A stretch of DNA of 55,466 bases from Bacteroidales bacterium (GTDB lineage Bacteria; Bacteroidota; Bacteroidia; Bacteroidales; JAAYJT01): the NCBI GenBank assembly GCA_012522795.1, contig JAAYJT010000005.1, positions 1 through 55,466 of the forward strand, written 5' to 3'. The notes below the pieces were generated by a model. The model worked only from the letters and a program-made list of their open reading frames with translations, was not told where the DNA came from and did not search any database. Below are positions 46,043 to 55,330 of this stretch, in pieces. Numbering within the stretch: the stretch's first letter is position 1; each line of letters opens with the position of its first letter. The position numbers and the translations under genes were made by a program.

Positions 46043-47371
46043 TCAAATCACAACTTTACTTCTCCAGTTTCCTTTTAAGTAGTAAAGCCATGATAAAATG
46101 GCTCCGATTATCCATCCCAACGGGATAGCCCACCATATTCCAACTGAACCAAACATACCGGAAAACCAGATTGAAGCCGGGATCCGTATTATCCAAAGTG
46201 CGAGCAGGGTAATGAACATTGGAATTACTGTTGCACCTGCTCCGCGAAGTAAACCACCAATAACAAACATTGCTGAAAAAACAATATAAAACGAACAAAC
46301 CACCAGTAAATACTCTGCCCCAATTCGTATTACCTCAGGATCGGACGAAAATATAGTTATTAGATTGTGCCTGAATAATATTACCAGCAATGTTACTGCC
46401 ACTGAAACCGAAGATGACATTTTAAGTGTGGCGATCAGCCCTGAATAAACTCTTTCAGGCTTTCCGGCACCTAAATTTTGACCAGTAAAAGTAGACAAAG
46501 CGGCACCAAAGTTCATAGCTACCAGTGAAGCAAGAGAATCAATACGCATTGCAACGCTATAAGCAGCTACTGTATCGGTTCCGAAATTATTGACTATACG
46601 AAATAAAGCCAGTGCTCCAAGCGAAACAAAAGTTTGCTGTAATCCAGATGGCAATCCTATACGCAGGCTCTTACGGAAAATATGGCGGTCGAACTCATAT
46701 TTGCGCCAGGAAATATTAAAAATCTCATGGGAACGGTTCAGATAGAAGACTGCCGTTATAAAAGCCCCGCCCTGAGAAATGATTGTAGCAATGGCTGCTC
46801 CGGCAATCCCCCATTTAAAAACAAGAATAAAAAGCAGATCAAGTAAAGTATTGGTTAAGGTGGCAATTATCAAAAAGTACAAAGGAGTTTTTGAATCGCC
46901 TAAACCACGCAAAATGGAACTGACAGCATTGAACCCAAAAAACAAAACAATCCCGCTAATATAAATATTGAAATATAAACGAGCCTGTGGAACAACCTCT
47001 TCAGGGAGTTTTATCAACTGAAAAATCTTACCGCTAAAACACAAACCAGCCAAAGTAACAATGATAGACGCAAAAAATAAGAAGATCAGCATAGTATCGA
47101 TTGAACGCCGGATTTTCTTCATATTTTTAGCTCCGAAATACTGTGATATAATTATCGCTGCCCCATTGGCAATACCAACAATAAAAGAAATAAGCATGAA
47201 CATTATTGGGAATGAAGCCCCCACAGCTGCAAGTGCTTCCTTACCAATAAAATTCCCAACAATAACACTATCTACAATATTATAAAGCTGCTGGAAGACA
47301 TTTCCAACAAGCATGGGAGTTGCAAACTGAAGTATAAGCAATGAGGGTTTCCCCTTTGTGAGGTCTTTCAT
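46043..47371 (-). CDS. MATE-family efflux transporter
   Basis: The 442-residue protein has twelve hydrophobic helices in two halves, with the MATE start (LLILQFATPMLVGNVFQQLYNIVDSVIVGNF in part, NVFQQLYNIVDSVIVG). Helix pairs include RIDSLASLVAMNFGAALSTFTGQNLGA near residue 275 (in part FTGQNLGAG). MATE proteins export drugs or metabolites using sodium or proton gradients. It stands alone on the minus strand. Confidence 0.92.
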   Translation of the reverse strand: MKDLTKGKPSLLILQFATPMLVGNVFQQLYNIVDSVIVGNFIGKEALAAVGASFPIMFMLISFIVGIANGAAIIISQYFGAKNMKKIRRSIDTMLIFLFFASIIVTLAGLCFSGKIFQLIKLPEEVVPQARLYFNIYISGIVLFFGFNAVSSILRGLGDSKTPLYFLIIATLTNTLLDLLFILVFKWGIAGAAIATIISQGGAFITAVFYLNRSHEIFNISWRKYEFDRHIFRKSLRIGLPSGLQQTFVSLGALALFRIVNNFGTDTVAAYSVAMRIDSLASLVAMNFGAALSTFTGQNLGAGKPERVYSGLIATLKMSSSVSVAVTLLVILFRHNLITIFSSDPEVIRIGAEYLLVVCSFYIVFSAMFVIGGLLRGAGATVIPMFITLLALWIIRIPASIWFSGMFGSVGIWWAIPLGWIIGAILSWLYYLKGNWRSKVVI

Positions 47372-47423
47372 TTAGAGACAGCAAATATGAACCAGATGCA
47401 AAGAAAAGAAACATTTCATGTAT

Positions 47424-47630
47424 TTATTGTTCATTCATCAATAATTCCTGAACGAGAAACTATAAGTTCCTGTATGGATGGCTTGTACGAAACACTTCAA
47501 TAAATTCACGATATAGTTTTAAATGCTCACTAAAAATACGAACATCACCGCGTATAATCTAAAATGTAAATTTTTCGCCGGGAATCTCAAAGAAAAGTAT
47601 TTCATAAGCCTATTCATTTTTGTCTATCAT
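47424..47630 (-). pseudogene. Decayed short reading frame in the gap before rsmG
   Basis: On the minus strand from an ATG at 47630 the frame reads MIDKNE, stop, AYEILFFEIPGEKFTF, stop, IIRGDVRIFSEHLKLYREF and on to RTSHPYRNL, stop, FLVQELLMNEQ, stop. The stretches between stops look protein-like. Family unknown. The rest of the gap 47372-47848 has no gene. Confidence 0.35.
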
Positions 47631-47813
47631 ATGCACTCTCGTATATTTGGTATACCCCCTTGCTAACCAGACCTGCATTGCAAATTGGAAACAAATAATT
47701 GTTTTATAGAGAATCATTATTTTAAGGCACCTAATTAGCAAATAAAGATCCAATAAAAATCAGTAATTTTCTTAATCCTATTGAAAATTTCTTAAAAAAA
47801 ACTGAAACTACAC

Positions 47814-47821
47814 TATTTTTG
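47814..47821 (+). promoter_or_regulatory. -7 box TATTTTTG before rsmG
   Basis: TATTTTTG is 27 bases before the ATG at 47849; no clear -33. Confidence 0.45.
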
Positions 47822-47848
47822 CCTCAGTAATTATTAAAAGAGTGATCC

Positions 47849-48469
47849 ATGGAACTGATAAAAAAGTATTTTCCAGACCTAGATCCTGATCAATACAGGA
47901 AATATGAGCAATTGCGCCCATTATATCAGGAATGGAATAATAAGATAAACCTGATATCGCGAAAAGATTTTCAGTTTCTGTACGAACGCCATGTATTACA
48001 TTCACTTGCAATAGCAAAAGCTTTTAATTTTCCTAATAATACTGCTATTATGGATGCTGGCACCGGTGGTGGATTTCCTGGAATTCCGCTTGCCATTTAT
48101 TTTCCAAATGTTAATTTTCATCTGGTAGATTCAACAGGTAAAAAAATCAGAGCAGTGGAAAATATTGCTCAAAATCTGGATCTTAAAAATGTACGAACCG
48201 AAATAAACAGAGCAGAGCTGATAAACAACAAATATGATTATGTTGTAAGCCGTGCTGTAGCACCTTTAAAAGACATTATCAAATGGACATGGAAAAAAAT
48301 CCTCACCGGCAAAAATGCAGACCCAAAACCCGGTATCATATATTTAAAAGGTGGTGAAGTACATGAAGAATTAAACCAAATAGATTATAACTACCGGATT
48401 ATCAGAATTAAACATTTATTTAAAGAAGAGTTTTTTGAACACAAACTTATTATCCATATATTCCGATAG
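47849..48469 (+). CDS. rsmG: 16S rRNA (guanine-527-N7)-methyltransferase RsmG
   Basis: The 206-residue protein has the RsmG pattern: WNNKINLISRKD near residue 31, the S-adenosylmethionine loop MDAGTGGGFPGIPLAI near residue 70, and VVSRAVAPLKDI near residue 132. It methylates G527 of 16S rRNA; loss confers low-level streptomycin resistance in other bacteria. Usual length. Confidence 0.95.
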   Translation: MELIKKYFPDLDPDQYRKYEQLRPLYQEWNNKINLISRKDFQFLYERHVLHSLAIAKAFNFPNNTAIMDAGTGGGFPGIPLAIYFPNVNFHLVDSTGKKIRAVENIAQNLDLKNVRTEINRAELINNKYDYVVSRAVAPLKDIIKWTWKKILTGKNADPKPGIIYLKGGEVHEELNQIDYNYRIIRIKHLFKEEFFEHKLIIHIFR

Positions 48470-48647
48470 TTTGGTAAATCTGTACAGTTACCCTGCATTT
48501 AAGTGTTGTATGAACCAATGAATTAACAACAAATACAAATATTGTTAATATTATCAGTATGCCGGATTTATGAGAATATCAAAATTTTTCTTTACTTAGC
48601 GCATCAGAAAGCTATACTGATCAAATATTAACTAAAAACATTTAATT

Positions 48648-50699
48648 ATGTCACAACCAAAAAAGTTTGTGCCTTTTATTTCGTCTGAGACAAATATGGC
48701 TGAGTTTACTATGCGAGCACTTATAATAGGTTTGATTATGTGTGTGGTATTAGGTGCTGCCAATGCTTATCTGGGATTGAAAGCAGGGATGACAATTGCA
48801 GCAACTTATCCTGCAGCAGTAATTGGAATGGCTATTTTAAGAGCTTTCAAAGGAACCATTCTTGAAGAAAATTTCGCCCGTACCGTAGGTTCTATTGGCG
48901 AGTCAGTTGCTGCCGGTGCAATTTTTACATTACCGGCATTTTTTATTGCCGGCATCTGGAAAGACTTTTATACTCCGGGGAACTATGTTGTTTCTGCTCT
49001 GATCATGATTGTTGGCGGGGTTCTTGGTATCATGTTCGTTGCATTGCTTCGCCGTATTATGGTTGAAGATGCTGAACTCCCCTACCCTGAATCAGTAGCT
49101 GCTGCCGAAATCCATAAAGCTGCTCAGCATGGATCGGGTGGAAGTAAATTCCTGTTTCTGGCTATGATTAGCGGAGCTGTTATTAAAGCTTTGGGCGAAC
49201 TCAAATTTTTTGCATCAGCATGGAGTAAGTTTTACACTTTCATTAAACAAACTATCCCAGGAAGTAATTTCGTGGGCGAAGGCGGATTATTGGTCAATTC
49301 ACCAAAAATCAGTCCGGCATATATGGGAGTTGGTTATATTATCGGACCTAAACTTGCATCTCTGGCTTTTGGAGGCGGATTAATCGCCTGGGGTTTGTTA
49401 ACTCCAATAATTCTATATTTTCTTTCAAGCGGTTATGACGTTCAGGGTCTAATAGCTTCAATAATGGCAGAAAAAAGTATTTCCGTGCAAGCTGCCACCA
49501 ACGAAGCGTGGGTGACTCTTGCAAACAATGTATGGGGCAGGATTGTAAGACCTATTGCAATTGGCGGTATGCTTGTAGGAGCTTCATATACATTGTATCG
49601 TATGCGCAAAAGCTTGTTTGCCGGTATTTCACGTTCGATCAGTGATGTAAAAAAAGCCGCTGCAGGAACTGCTACTGATATTGAACGTACTGAAAAAGAC
49701 ATCAGTTTTTCATGGATAATGATAGGAATTGGATTGGTAGCTATTGCAACTTTCCTGATCACCCTGTTAATCTTCAAAACTTCAGTATTGATAGCCTTCG
49801 TTGCTGCAACAGTAATGATAATTCTAGCGTTTTTCTTTGCTGCTGTATCTGGCTATCTTGTAGGTATCATGGGTTCAAGCAATAATCCAATCAGCGGACT
49901 TACACTTACTGCTTTGGTTGTAACTGCACTTATTCTGGTTGCTCTAGGTGCAAAAGGTCAGGAGGGGATTGCTGCAGTACTTGGTGTTGCTGCAATTGTT
50001 TGCGTTTCGGCTGCTGTAGCCGGCGAAATGCTTCAGGATCTGAAGGTAGGTCATATTCTGGGTGGAACACCCTGGAAAATGCAGATTGGAGATATTATCG
50101 GAGTGGTATTAGCGGCTGCTGTATTGTTCATTCCATTGTTCATTTTGCATGAAGGCGACGTGGCTACAGGAATCCGCGAAGGTTATGAAGGTGGTTTTGG
50201 AAGTAAAGAACTGCCTGCACCTCAGGCCAGCCTGATGGCTATGCTGGCACGAGGAATTGTTGGCGGAGATATGACTTGGCCACTTATCATCGTTGGCATG
50301 CTGATGGGATTTGCATTTATACTTATTCAGGCTGGTAGCCCTATGCTTATAAGTGTGGGCATGTACCTTCCTTTTGGGACAGTTTTTGCAATTTTTACCG
50401 GTGGCATTATTAAAGGAATATTGAATATGGTTTCCAAATCACGAAAAATGAATGAAGCACAAAATGTCAAAATTGAAAACGTGGGCGTTCTCCTCGCTGC
50501 AGGATTTATAGCAGGAGAGGCACTGATTGGATTATTATTTGCCGGTTTTGCATTTGCCAATATGGAATTGTTCGCTTTCTTCAAGGAGCCACCATTCAGC
50601 ATAAGCTCAATTATTCTTGTTCTTGTTGCTTTAGCATTGATCTTTGTTCCTTTGCGTAATGCAGGAAAACCCGATGAACCAGCACCACCATCGGCATGA
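48648..50699 (+). CDS. OPT-family oligopeptide/metal transporter
   Basis: The 683-residue protein has some 15 hydrophobic helices and the OPT start (EFTMRALIIGLIMCVVLGAANAYLGLKAGM, in part NAYLGLKAGMTIA). It has the conserved GSNNPISGLT motif near residue 410, and GAKGQEGIAA follows. Members import peptides or metal chelates with protons. It stands alone; the PqqD-like gene is 90 bases downstream. Confidence 0.93.
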   Translation: MSQPKKFVPFISSETNMAEFTMRALIIGLIMCVVLGAANAYLGLKAGMTIAATYPAAVIGMAILRAFKGTILEENFARTVGSIGESVAAGAIFTLPAFFIAGIWKDFYTPGNYVVSALIMIVGGVLGIMFVALLRRIMVEDAELPYPESVAAAEIHKAAQHGSGGSKFLFLAMISGAVIKALGELKFFASAWSKFYTFIKQTIPGSNFVGEGGLLVNSPKISPAYMGVGYIIGPKLASLAFGGGLIAWGLLTPIILYFLSSGYDVQGLIASIMAEKSISVQAATNEAWVTLANNVWGRIVRPIAIGGMLVGASYTLYRMRKSLFAGISRSISDVKKAAAGTATDIERTEKDISFSWIMIGIGLVAIATFLITLLIFKTSVLIAFVAATVMIILAFFFAAVSGYLVGIMGSSNNPISGLTLTALVVTALILVALGAKGQEGIAAVLGVAAIVCVSAAVAGEMLQDLKVGHILGGTPWKMQIGDIIGVVLAAAVLFIPLFILHEGDVATGIREGYEGGFGSKELPAPQASLMAMLARGIVGGDMTWPLIIVGMLMGFAFILIQAGSPMLISVGMYLPFGTVFAIFTGGIIKGILNMVSKSRKMNEAQNVKIENVGVLLAAGFIAGEALIGLLFAGFAFANMELFAFFKEPPFSISSIILVLVALALIFVPLRNAGKPDEPAPPSA

Positions 50700-50789
50700 G
50701 GACACTAAACTGAAGCAACATAAAAGAAAAAGACAAAGACTGATATTAATAAACAGCTTATTATCAATCACTTAATTTAAATATTTTCT

Positions 50790-51188
50790 GTGGGACTTAA
50801 TATCTTTCAGCGCCGCCGCATTCTTAAAGGTGCCAATTATCTTGAACTGACTCCGGTACGCACTCAGGCTTTTGAAATTGACGATGACGGGAAAGTAGTA
50901 CTGCTGATTCCTAAATTCTCAAATAAAAAGCTTAGTAATTTTTTATTACCTAAAGGCAAGCCTACTCTTTTCAAAATCCATTTCGATGAGTTGGGAAGTG
51001 CAACCTGGCTTACGATTGATGATAAAATGAATGTAAATCAGCTTTGTATGTTGCTGACAGAAAAATTTGGAGAGCAGATACATCCGGTTTATGAAAGGGT
51101 TACCAAATTTCTGACCCTGATGTATGAACAAAGGTATATCACTTTTAAAGAACTGAGCGATGCTGAAAAAAGGCTCAGAAATACTTAA
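50790..51188 (+). CDS. PqqD-family protein
   Basis: The start is a GTG at 50790. The 132-residue product has a PqqD-like winged-helix pattern: FEIDDDGKVVLLIPKF, then GSATWLTIDDKMNVNQLCMLLTEKFG (in part ATWLTIDDKMNVNQL) and a C-terminal helix LTLMYEQRYITF. PqqD proteins bind precursor peptides in RiPP pathways, but no radical SAM enzyme or precursor peptide is seen here, so the partner is unknown. Bacteroidota have many such isolated copies. Confidence 0.75.
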   Translation: MGLNIFQRRRILKGANYLELTPVRTQAFEIDDDGKVVLLIPKFSNKKLSNFLLPKGKPTLFKIHFDELGSATWLTIDDKMNVNQLCMLLTEKFGEQIHPVYERVTKFLTLMYEQRYITFKELSDAEKRLRNT

Positions 51189-51277
51189 CCCTGTGAATAA
51201 CAAATCTTTTTATAAAACGTTTTAGCATAATTATACAGCAAGTCACAATTTGCAAAAGATTAAAAAAAACTGTCAAA

Positions 51278-51694
51278 ATGAAGGCTAACATCACAATAAT
51301 ATTAGTTCCCGTAATATCCGGAATTTTGGCTGTGCTTGTAGTCCTGTTTTTGTTTAATTTATTAGTGTACGGTGGAGACATTTTTAAGTCGCCGGACAAC
51401 GGGTTTTTAACCCTGTTTGTTCCAATAACGACTCTTTTTGCATTAGCTGTCCAATATTTGCTAACAATTCCTTTCTGGAAAAAATTTAAAATGAGAACAA
51501 AGGTTTGGGGGCTGAATCTTATTCAGTTTACCGGGCTTCTTTCTATTATTTCAGGAGCAATTTTCGGTTTGGTATTTTGGGAAAGGAACTTTGGACTAAA
51601 AGAACTGATTCTGGTAACACCTACAGGCATAGTTGCGTTCGCAATATACTGGACAGTTAATCTGCTAATATTAAAACGCTTAGATAAGCAATGA
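51278..51694 (+). CDS. Hypothetical four-helix membrane protein
   Basis: The 138-residue protein has four hydrophobic segments (about residues 6-26, 48-66, 82-100 and 112-132) and no recognisable motif. Short, positive loops suggest an inner-membrane protein. It lies 43 bases before pepD. Confidence 0.65.
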   Translation: MKANITIILVPVISGILAVLVVLFLFNLLVYGGDIFKSPDNGFLTLFVPITTLFALAVQYLLTIPFWKKFKMRTKVWGLNLIQFTGLLSIISGAIFGLVFWERNFGLKELILVTPTGIVAFAIYWTVNLLILKRLDKQ

Positions 51695-51737
51695 AGAATC
51701 AATTTTATAATATAAATCTTAATCAAATTAATTACGT

Positions 51738-53207
51738 ATGAAAAAATCAATTTTGGATCTCGAACCAAAACTTGTCTGGAAGCATTTCCACAGTCTGACT
51801 CAAATACCCCGACCTTCAAAAAAAGAAGAAAAAATAATCCGGTTTATGAAAGAATTTGGTGAAAGCCTTGATCTTGAAACCATTGTTGACGAAGTAGGTA
51901 ATGTAATCATTCGCAAACCAGCTTCTGCCGGAATGGAAAACCGAATTGGCATTGTTCTTCAAGGTCATATTGACATGGTACCACAAAAAAACAGTGATAA
52001 AATCCATGATTTTGAGAAAGATCCCATTGAAACCATTATTGATGGCGACTGGGTAAAAGCTAACGGCACTACACTTGGAGCAGATAATGGTATGGGTGTG
52101 GCAGCAGCAATGGCTGTGCTAGAAGATAAAACTCTGGTTCACGGACCAGTAGAAGCATTATTCACTGTTGATGAAGAAAGTGGAATGACTGGTGCTTTCA
52201 ATCTGCAACCCGATATTCTAAAGGGTGATATTCTCATTAACCTTGATAGTGAAGATGAAGGCGAACTATACATAGGCTGCGCTGGCGGAATTAATGGTAA
52301 TTTCAGGTTTACCTATAAAGAAGAAGCTGTTCCTAAAAATATGAAAGCCTATAAAATTGGCATTTCAGGTTTAAAAGGAGGTCATTCCGGGCTTGATATT
52401 GCCCTTGGAAGAGGTAACTCTTGCAAAATAATGATACGCCTACTGCATCATGGAATTGAAAAACACGATATGCTCCTCGCCTCAATTGATGCCGGCAATA
52501 TGCGCAATGCCATACCACGCGAAGCCAATGCTGTTGTGGTAATCCCTAACGAAGAAGAGGAGAAGTTCCTGAATTGCTTTAAAAAATTCACAGCCACAAT
52601 TAAAGCTGAACTGTCAGTTACTGAACCGGATCTGAAAATCACAGCCGAATCCACCGATACCCCATCATTCGTAATAGATGCTGATACCCAGAACCGCATG
52701 ATAAGAGCTACATATGGATGCCCTAACGGAGTTATAAGAATGAGTGATGCAATGCCTGGATTGGTTGAAACTTCAACCAACCTTTCAATCATTAGCTCCG
52801 GAAAAGGGGAAATTAAAGTTATCTGTTTGTTGCGTAGCTCTGTTGATTCAGCAAAATTCGACCTTGTTAATATGATGGGAAGTATTTTTGAACTTGCTGG
52901 AGCTGAAGTAGTTTTTGAAGGTGAATATCCGGGATGGAAACCTAATCCCGATTCTATGATCCTGAAACTTATGCAAGAAGTCTACCATAAAAATTATGGC
53001 AAGATCCCTGAAGTTAAAGCTATTCACGCCGGACTTGAATGTGGAATACTTGGTTCAGCCTATCCAAACTGGGATATGATCTCCTTTGGACCAACCATAC
53101 GTTTCCCTCACTCTCCGGATGAAAAAGTAAATATACCATCAGTGGGAAAATTCTATGATTTTCTATTGGAAACATTAAAAGATGCTCCAGTAAAACCAAA
53201 CGTTTAG
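51738..53207 (+). CDS. pepD: Aminoacyl-histidine dipeptidase (PepD, M20 family)
   Basis: The 489-residue protein starts with LEPKLVWKHFHSLTQIPRPSKKEE (in part FHSLTQIPRPSKKEE). Metal-binding motifs are GHIDMVPQ near residue 78, GADNGMGVA near residue 115, DEESGMTGA near residue 140 and AIHAGLECG near residue 427. It is a zinc di-metal M20C peptidase that hydrolyses dipeptides such as carnosine. A strong long inverted repeat lies just after its stop. Confidence 0.93.
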   Translation: MKKSILDLEPKLVWKHFHSLTQIPRPSKKEEKIIRFMKEFGESLDLETIVDEVGNVIIRKPASAGMENRIGIVLQGHIDMVPQKNSDKIHDFEKDPIETIIDGDWVKANGTTLGADNGMGVAAAMAVLEDKTLVHGPVEALFTVDEESGMTGAFNLQPDILKGDILINLDSEDEGELYIGCAGGINGNFRFTYKEEAVPKNMKAYKIGISGLKGGHSGLDIALGRGNSCKIMIRLLHHGIEKHDMLLASIDAGNMRNAIPREANAVVVIPNEEEEKFLNCFKKFTATIKAELSVTEPDLKITAESTDTPSFVIDADTQNRMIRATYGCPNGVIRMSDAMPGLVETSTNLSIISSGKGEIKVICLLRSSVDSAKFDLVNMMGSIFELAGAEVVFEGEYPGWKPNPDSMILKLMQEVYHKNYGKIPEVKAIHAGLECGILGSAYPNWDMISFGPTIRFPHSPDEKVNIPSVGKFYDFLLETLKDAPVKPNV

Positions 53208-53223
53208 GAATTATAGAATAAGA

Positions 53224-53311
53224 GTCGTGGTCGGTGATTTGAAGATATCTATTTATCAATAATGTGAGAACCACAAGCCAAATTTATCAGAATCAGATTA
53301 CCGACCATGAC
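53224..53311 (+). repeat. 18-bp inverted repeat with G.U-compatible arms
   Basis: GTCGTGGTCGGTGATTTG (53224-53241) and CAGATTACCGACCATGAC (53294-53311) can form an 18-bp stem; the three non-identical pairs are all G.T type. The 52-base loop has a smaller TGTG/CACA hairpin (53263-53275). It lies between pepD and rpmH and does not look like a simple terminator. Confidence 0.7.
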
Positions 53312-53374
53312 ATTTGATTTTTCAGCTATCCACTTCTGGCAAGAAAATTATTTTTAATGTTTTTTAGATAAAGG

Positions 53375-53405
53375 CTTGCTGATATCAAAAAAAGCACTAC
53401 TTTTG
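53375..53405 (+). promoter_or_regulatory. Promoter of rpmH
   Basis: CTTG (53375-53378) and TACTTTTG (53398-53405) are 19 bases apart. The start codon is 24 bases downstream. Confidence 0.7.
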
Positions 53406-53428
53406 CAGACTCAAAAAGTCAGACGATC

Positions 53429-53587
53429 ATGAAACGTACATTTCAACCATCCAACAGGAAAAGAAACAACAAGCATGGATTCAGGAAAAGGATGTCAACT
53501 GCTAAAGGCAGGCAAATTATTTCTGCCCGCAGAGCTAAAGGGCGTAAAAAACTCTCCGTTTCTGATGAAGTATTAGACAAACGTTAA
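53429..53587 (+). CDS. rpmH: 50S ribosomal protein L34
   Basis: The ATG at 53429 opens a 52-codon gene, [18 protein letters not shown], then [25 protein letters not shown] (in part [18 protein letters not shown]), ending in DKR. This is L34: very basic, with the N-terminal MKRTFQPS signature and the GFRxRMSTxxGR core. The C-terminus ([10 protein letters not shown]) is slightly longer than in E. coli, as is usual in Bacteroidota. It has its own promoter and terminator and lies alone, not next to dnaA or rnpA. Confidence 0.97.
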   Translation: MKRTFQPSNRKRNNKHGFRKRMSTAKGRQIISARRAKGRKKLSVSDEVLDKR

Positions 53588-53623
53588 AAAATCCTGGTAT
53601 TTTAACTATAGAAGATTTTCTAT

Positions 53624-53649
53624 AAGCCGCCCATCAGCGGCTTTTTGTT
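53624..53649 (+). terminator. Rho-independent terminator of rpmH
   Basis: AAGCCGC (53624-53630) pairs with GCGGCTT (53637-53643) around CCATCA, followed by a T-tract. Confidence 0.8.
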
Positions 53650-54157
53650 TTTATATAAAATAACTTTACAAAGATCATTCTGTATCTCTCTAAGCAACAA
53701 AGGCATAAGAAACCTTCCTGGCTACAAAATGATTACGTACTTTTTATATCCAAAATGCAGGAATTAGTTTTGAAATACTGATAAATAAGCTCATTATATA
53801 TTGTATTTCCAGTTACCCAATACTTGCAACATGAGAAAGTCAAAAATAATTACTAAATTTGCAAACTATTGGAATTTATATTCAAAGTTGAGGAAATGTG
53901 TGCTCAAAAGTTGTTATAGTATAAAGTTTGACTGGGAGTTATTAAAATAGAATATATAATAAATAAGCATATTAAATCAATGTAACATATAGATAATTAG
54001 TAGTTTTTATATCGTTTTCAACAACTCTTAATCAACTTTATTAGTTTATTTTCATTAATTATAAAAACATCTTAAAGAAATAGTAGCACATAAATAATTA
54101 ACAAAATATAAAAGATAAGTTAAATCAATTATAAACTAAATTTTTTAAATTACTAGT
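53650..54157. other. AT-rich gene-free region
   Basis: No gene is visible in about 500 bases. A -7-like TAAATTTG at 53854-53861 has no -33 and is far from the next start. Runs of A and T increase toward the right. Confidence 0.45.
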
Positions 54158-55096
54158 ATGGAAAATAAAAAACAGATGACTGGCTACACTGACACGGTAT
54201 TTATGATTGAACCCGTAGCTTTTGACTACAATCCCGAAACAGCGGTAAATAATCTTTTTCAGAAAACCGCCGATAAGCAAAGCACCGAAACACAAAAACT
54301 GGCGTTGGCTGAGTTCAATAATATGGTTAACTTGCTTAAAAATGAAGGGGTTAAAGTAATTACAATAAAAGACACACCACAACCACATAAACCCGATTCA
54401 ATTTTCCCGAACAACTGGGTGTCATTCCATGAAAACAACCAGGTGGTACTCTACCCCATGTTTGCAGAAAACAGACGTGTAGAGCGCAGAATGGATATTT
54501 TGGAAGAAATTGAAAAACAATTGGGTCGTAAATTCAAGATTACTGATTATTCTGACTTTGAAGCAAAGAATGTTTTTCTTGAAGGTACTGGCAGCTATGT
54601 GCCTGATAGAAAAAATAAAATAGCTTATGCAAGTATTTCGCAAAGGACCCATGAAGTACTGTTTAAAAAGTTTTGTGAAGAGAATAATTTCAAACCAGTG
54701 ATTTACAATGCTTCGCAAAAAGTAAACGGAGAGTTACATCCTATTTATCATACCAATGTTATAATGTGTGATGCTGCAAAACATACAATAATCTGTCTTG
54801 AAGTTATCAGAGATGAACAAGAACGTAAAATGGTAGTGAGTGAGATAGAAAAATCAGGAAAAAAAGTTTTTGAAATCTCAGAGCATCAGATGAATAACTT
54901 TGCAGGCAATATGCTTCTTGTAAAAAACAAATCAGAAGAATTGATATTAGTTATGTCAAAATCAGCATTTGACTCGCTAACCAAAGAACAGATCAGTGAA
55001 CTTGAAAGTAATTATAAATTACTGGTTTGTCCGATACCAACCATTGAAAAATATGGTGGCGGAAGCGCAAGATGCATGATTGCAGAAATTTTCTAA
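54158..55096 (+). CDS. ctlX: CtlX-type citrulline hydrolase (arginine deiminase-related)
   Basis: The 312-residue protein has the guanidine-modifying-enzyme fold: DSIFPNNWVSFH near residue 79, FLEGTGSYV near residue 145, a catalytic histidine region IYHTNVIM near residue 198, and catalytic Cys306 in GGGSARCMIAEIF at the end. It matches the citrulline utilisation hydrolase CtlX described in Francisella, which splits citrulline to ornithine. True arginine deiminase or agmatine deiminase activity is less likely but not excluded. Confidence 0.85.
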   Translation: MENKKQMTGYTDTVFMIEPVAFDYNPETAVNNLFQKTADKQSTETQKLALAEFNNMVNLLKNEGVKVITIKDTPQPHKPDSIFPNNWVSFHENNQVVLYPMFAENRRVERRMDILEEIEKQLGRKFKITDYSDFEAKNVFLEGTGSYVPDRKNKIAYASISQRTHEVLFKKFCEENNFKPVIYNASQKVNGELHPIYHTNVIMCDAAKHTIICLEVIRDEQERKMVVSEIEKSGKKVFEISEHQMNNFAGNMLLVKNKSEELILVMSKSAFDSLTKEQISELESNYKLLVCPIPTIEKYGGGSARCMIAEIF

Positions 55097-55163
55097 GAAA
55101 AGCATTTTTTTGTCTATACCTAAATAAACGTTACAGATTTTAGTATTAATTTGGTACAAATCT

Positions 55164-55204
55164 AACAAGAAAGTTCTCTTTTGGGAGGACTTTCTTGTTT
55201 GTTA
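55164..55204 (+). terminator. Strong terminator hairpin after ctlX
   Basis: AACAAGAAAGTTCTC (55164-55178) pairs with GAGGACTTTCTTGTT (55185-55199), 15 bp with one G.U, with a 6-base loop, then TTGTT. Confidence 0.75.
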
Positions 55205-55298
55205 TAGATTTTAATTTTTATTTCACATTGTCTGAGCATAGTATTTGGTGTTTTCTTAAAGCAAGACACTATCCCATTAAGACTGCCTCTTTAACATG

Positions 55299-55330
55299 TC
55301 GGAGCGGTGAGACTCGAACTCACGACCTTC
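55299..55330 (-). other. tRNA 3' fragment, possible integration site
   Basis: On the minus strand the DNA reads GGTC, a perfect T-arm (GTGAG TTCGAGT CTCAC, 55307-55323) and acceptor CGCTCCG plus A73. No matching 5' half (it would start CGGAGCG) or anticodon arm is present within the next 80 bases. Only the tRNA 3' end remains, as at att sites left by tyrosine integrases. Confidence 0.5.

Noticed and set aside
53854-53861. Promoter for ctlX
   Set aside because: It is about 300 bases from the start codon and lacks a -33 element, so I do not assign it.
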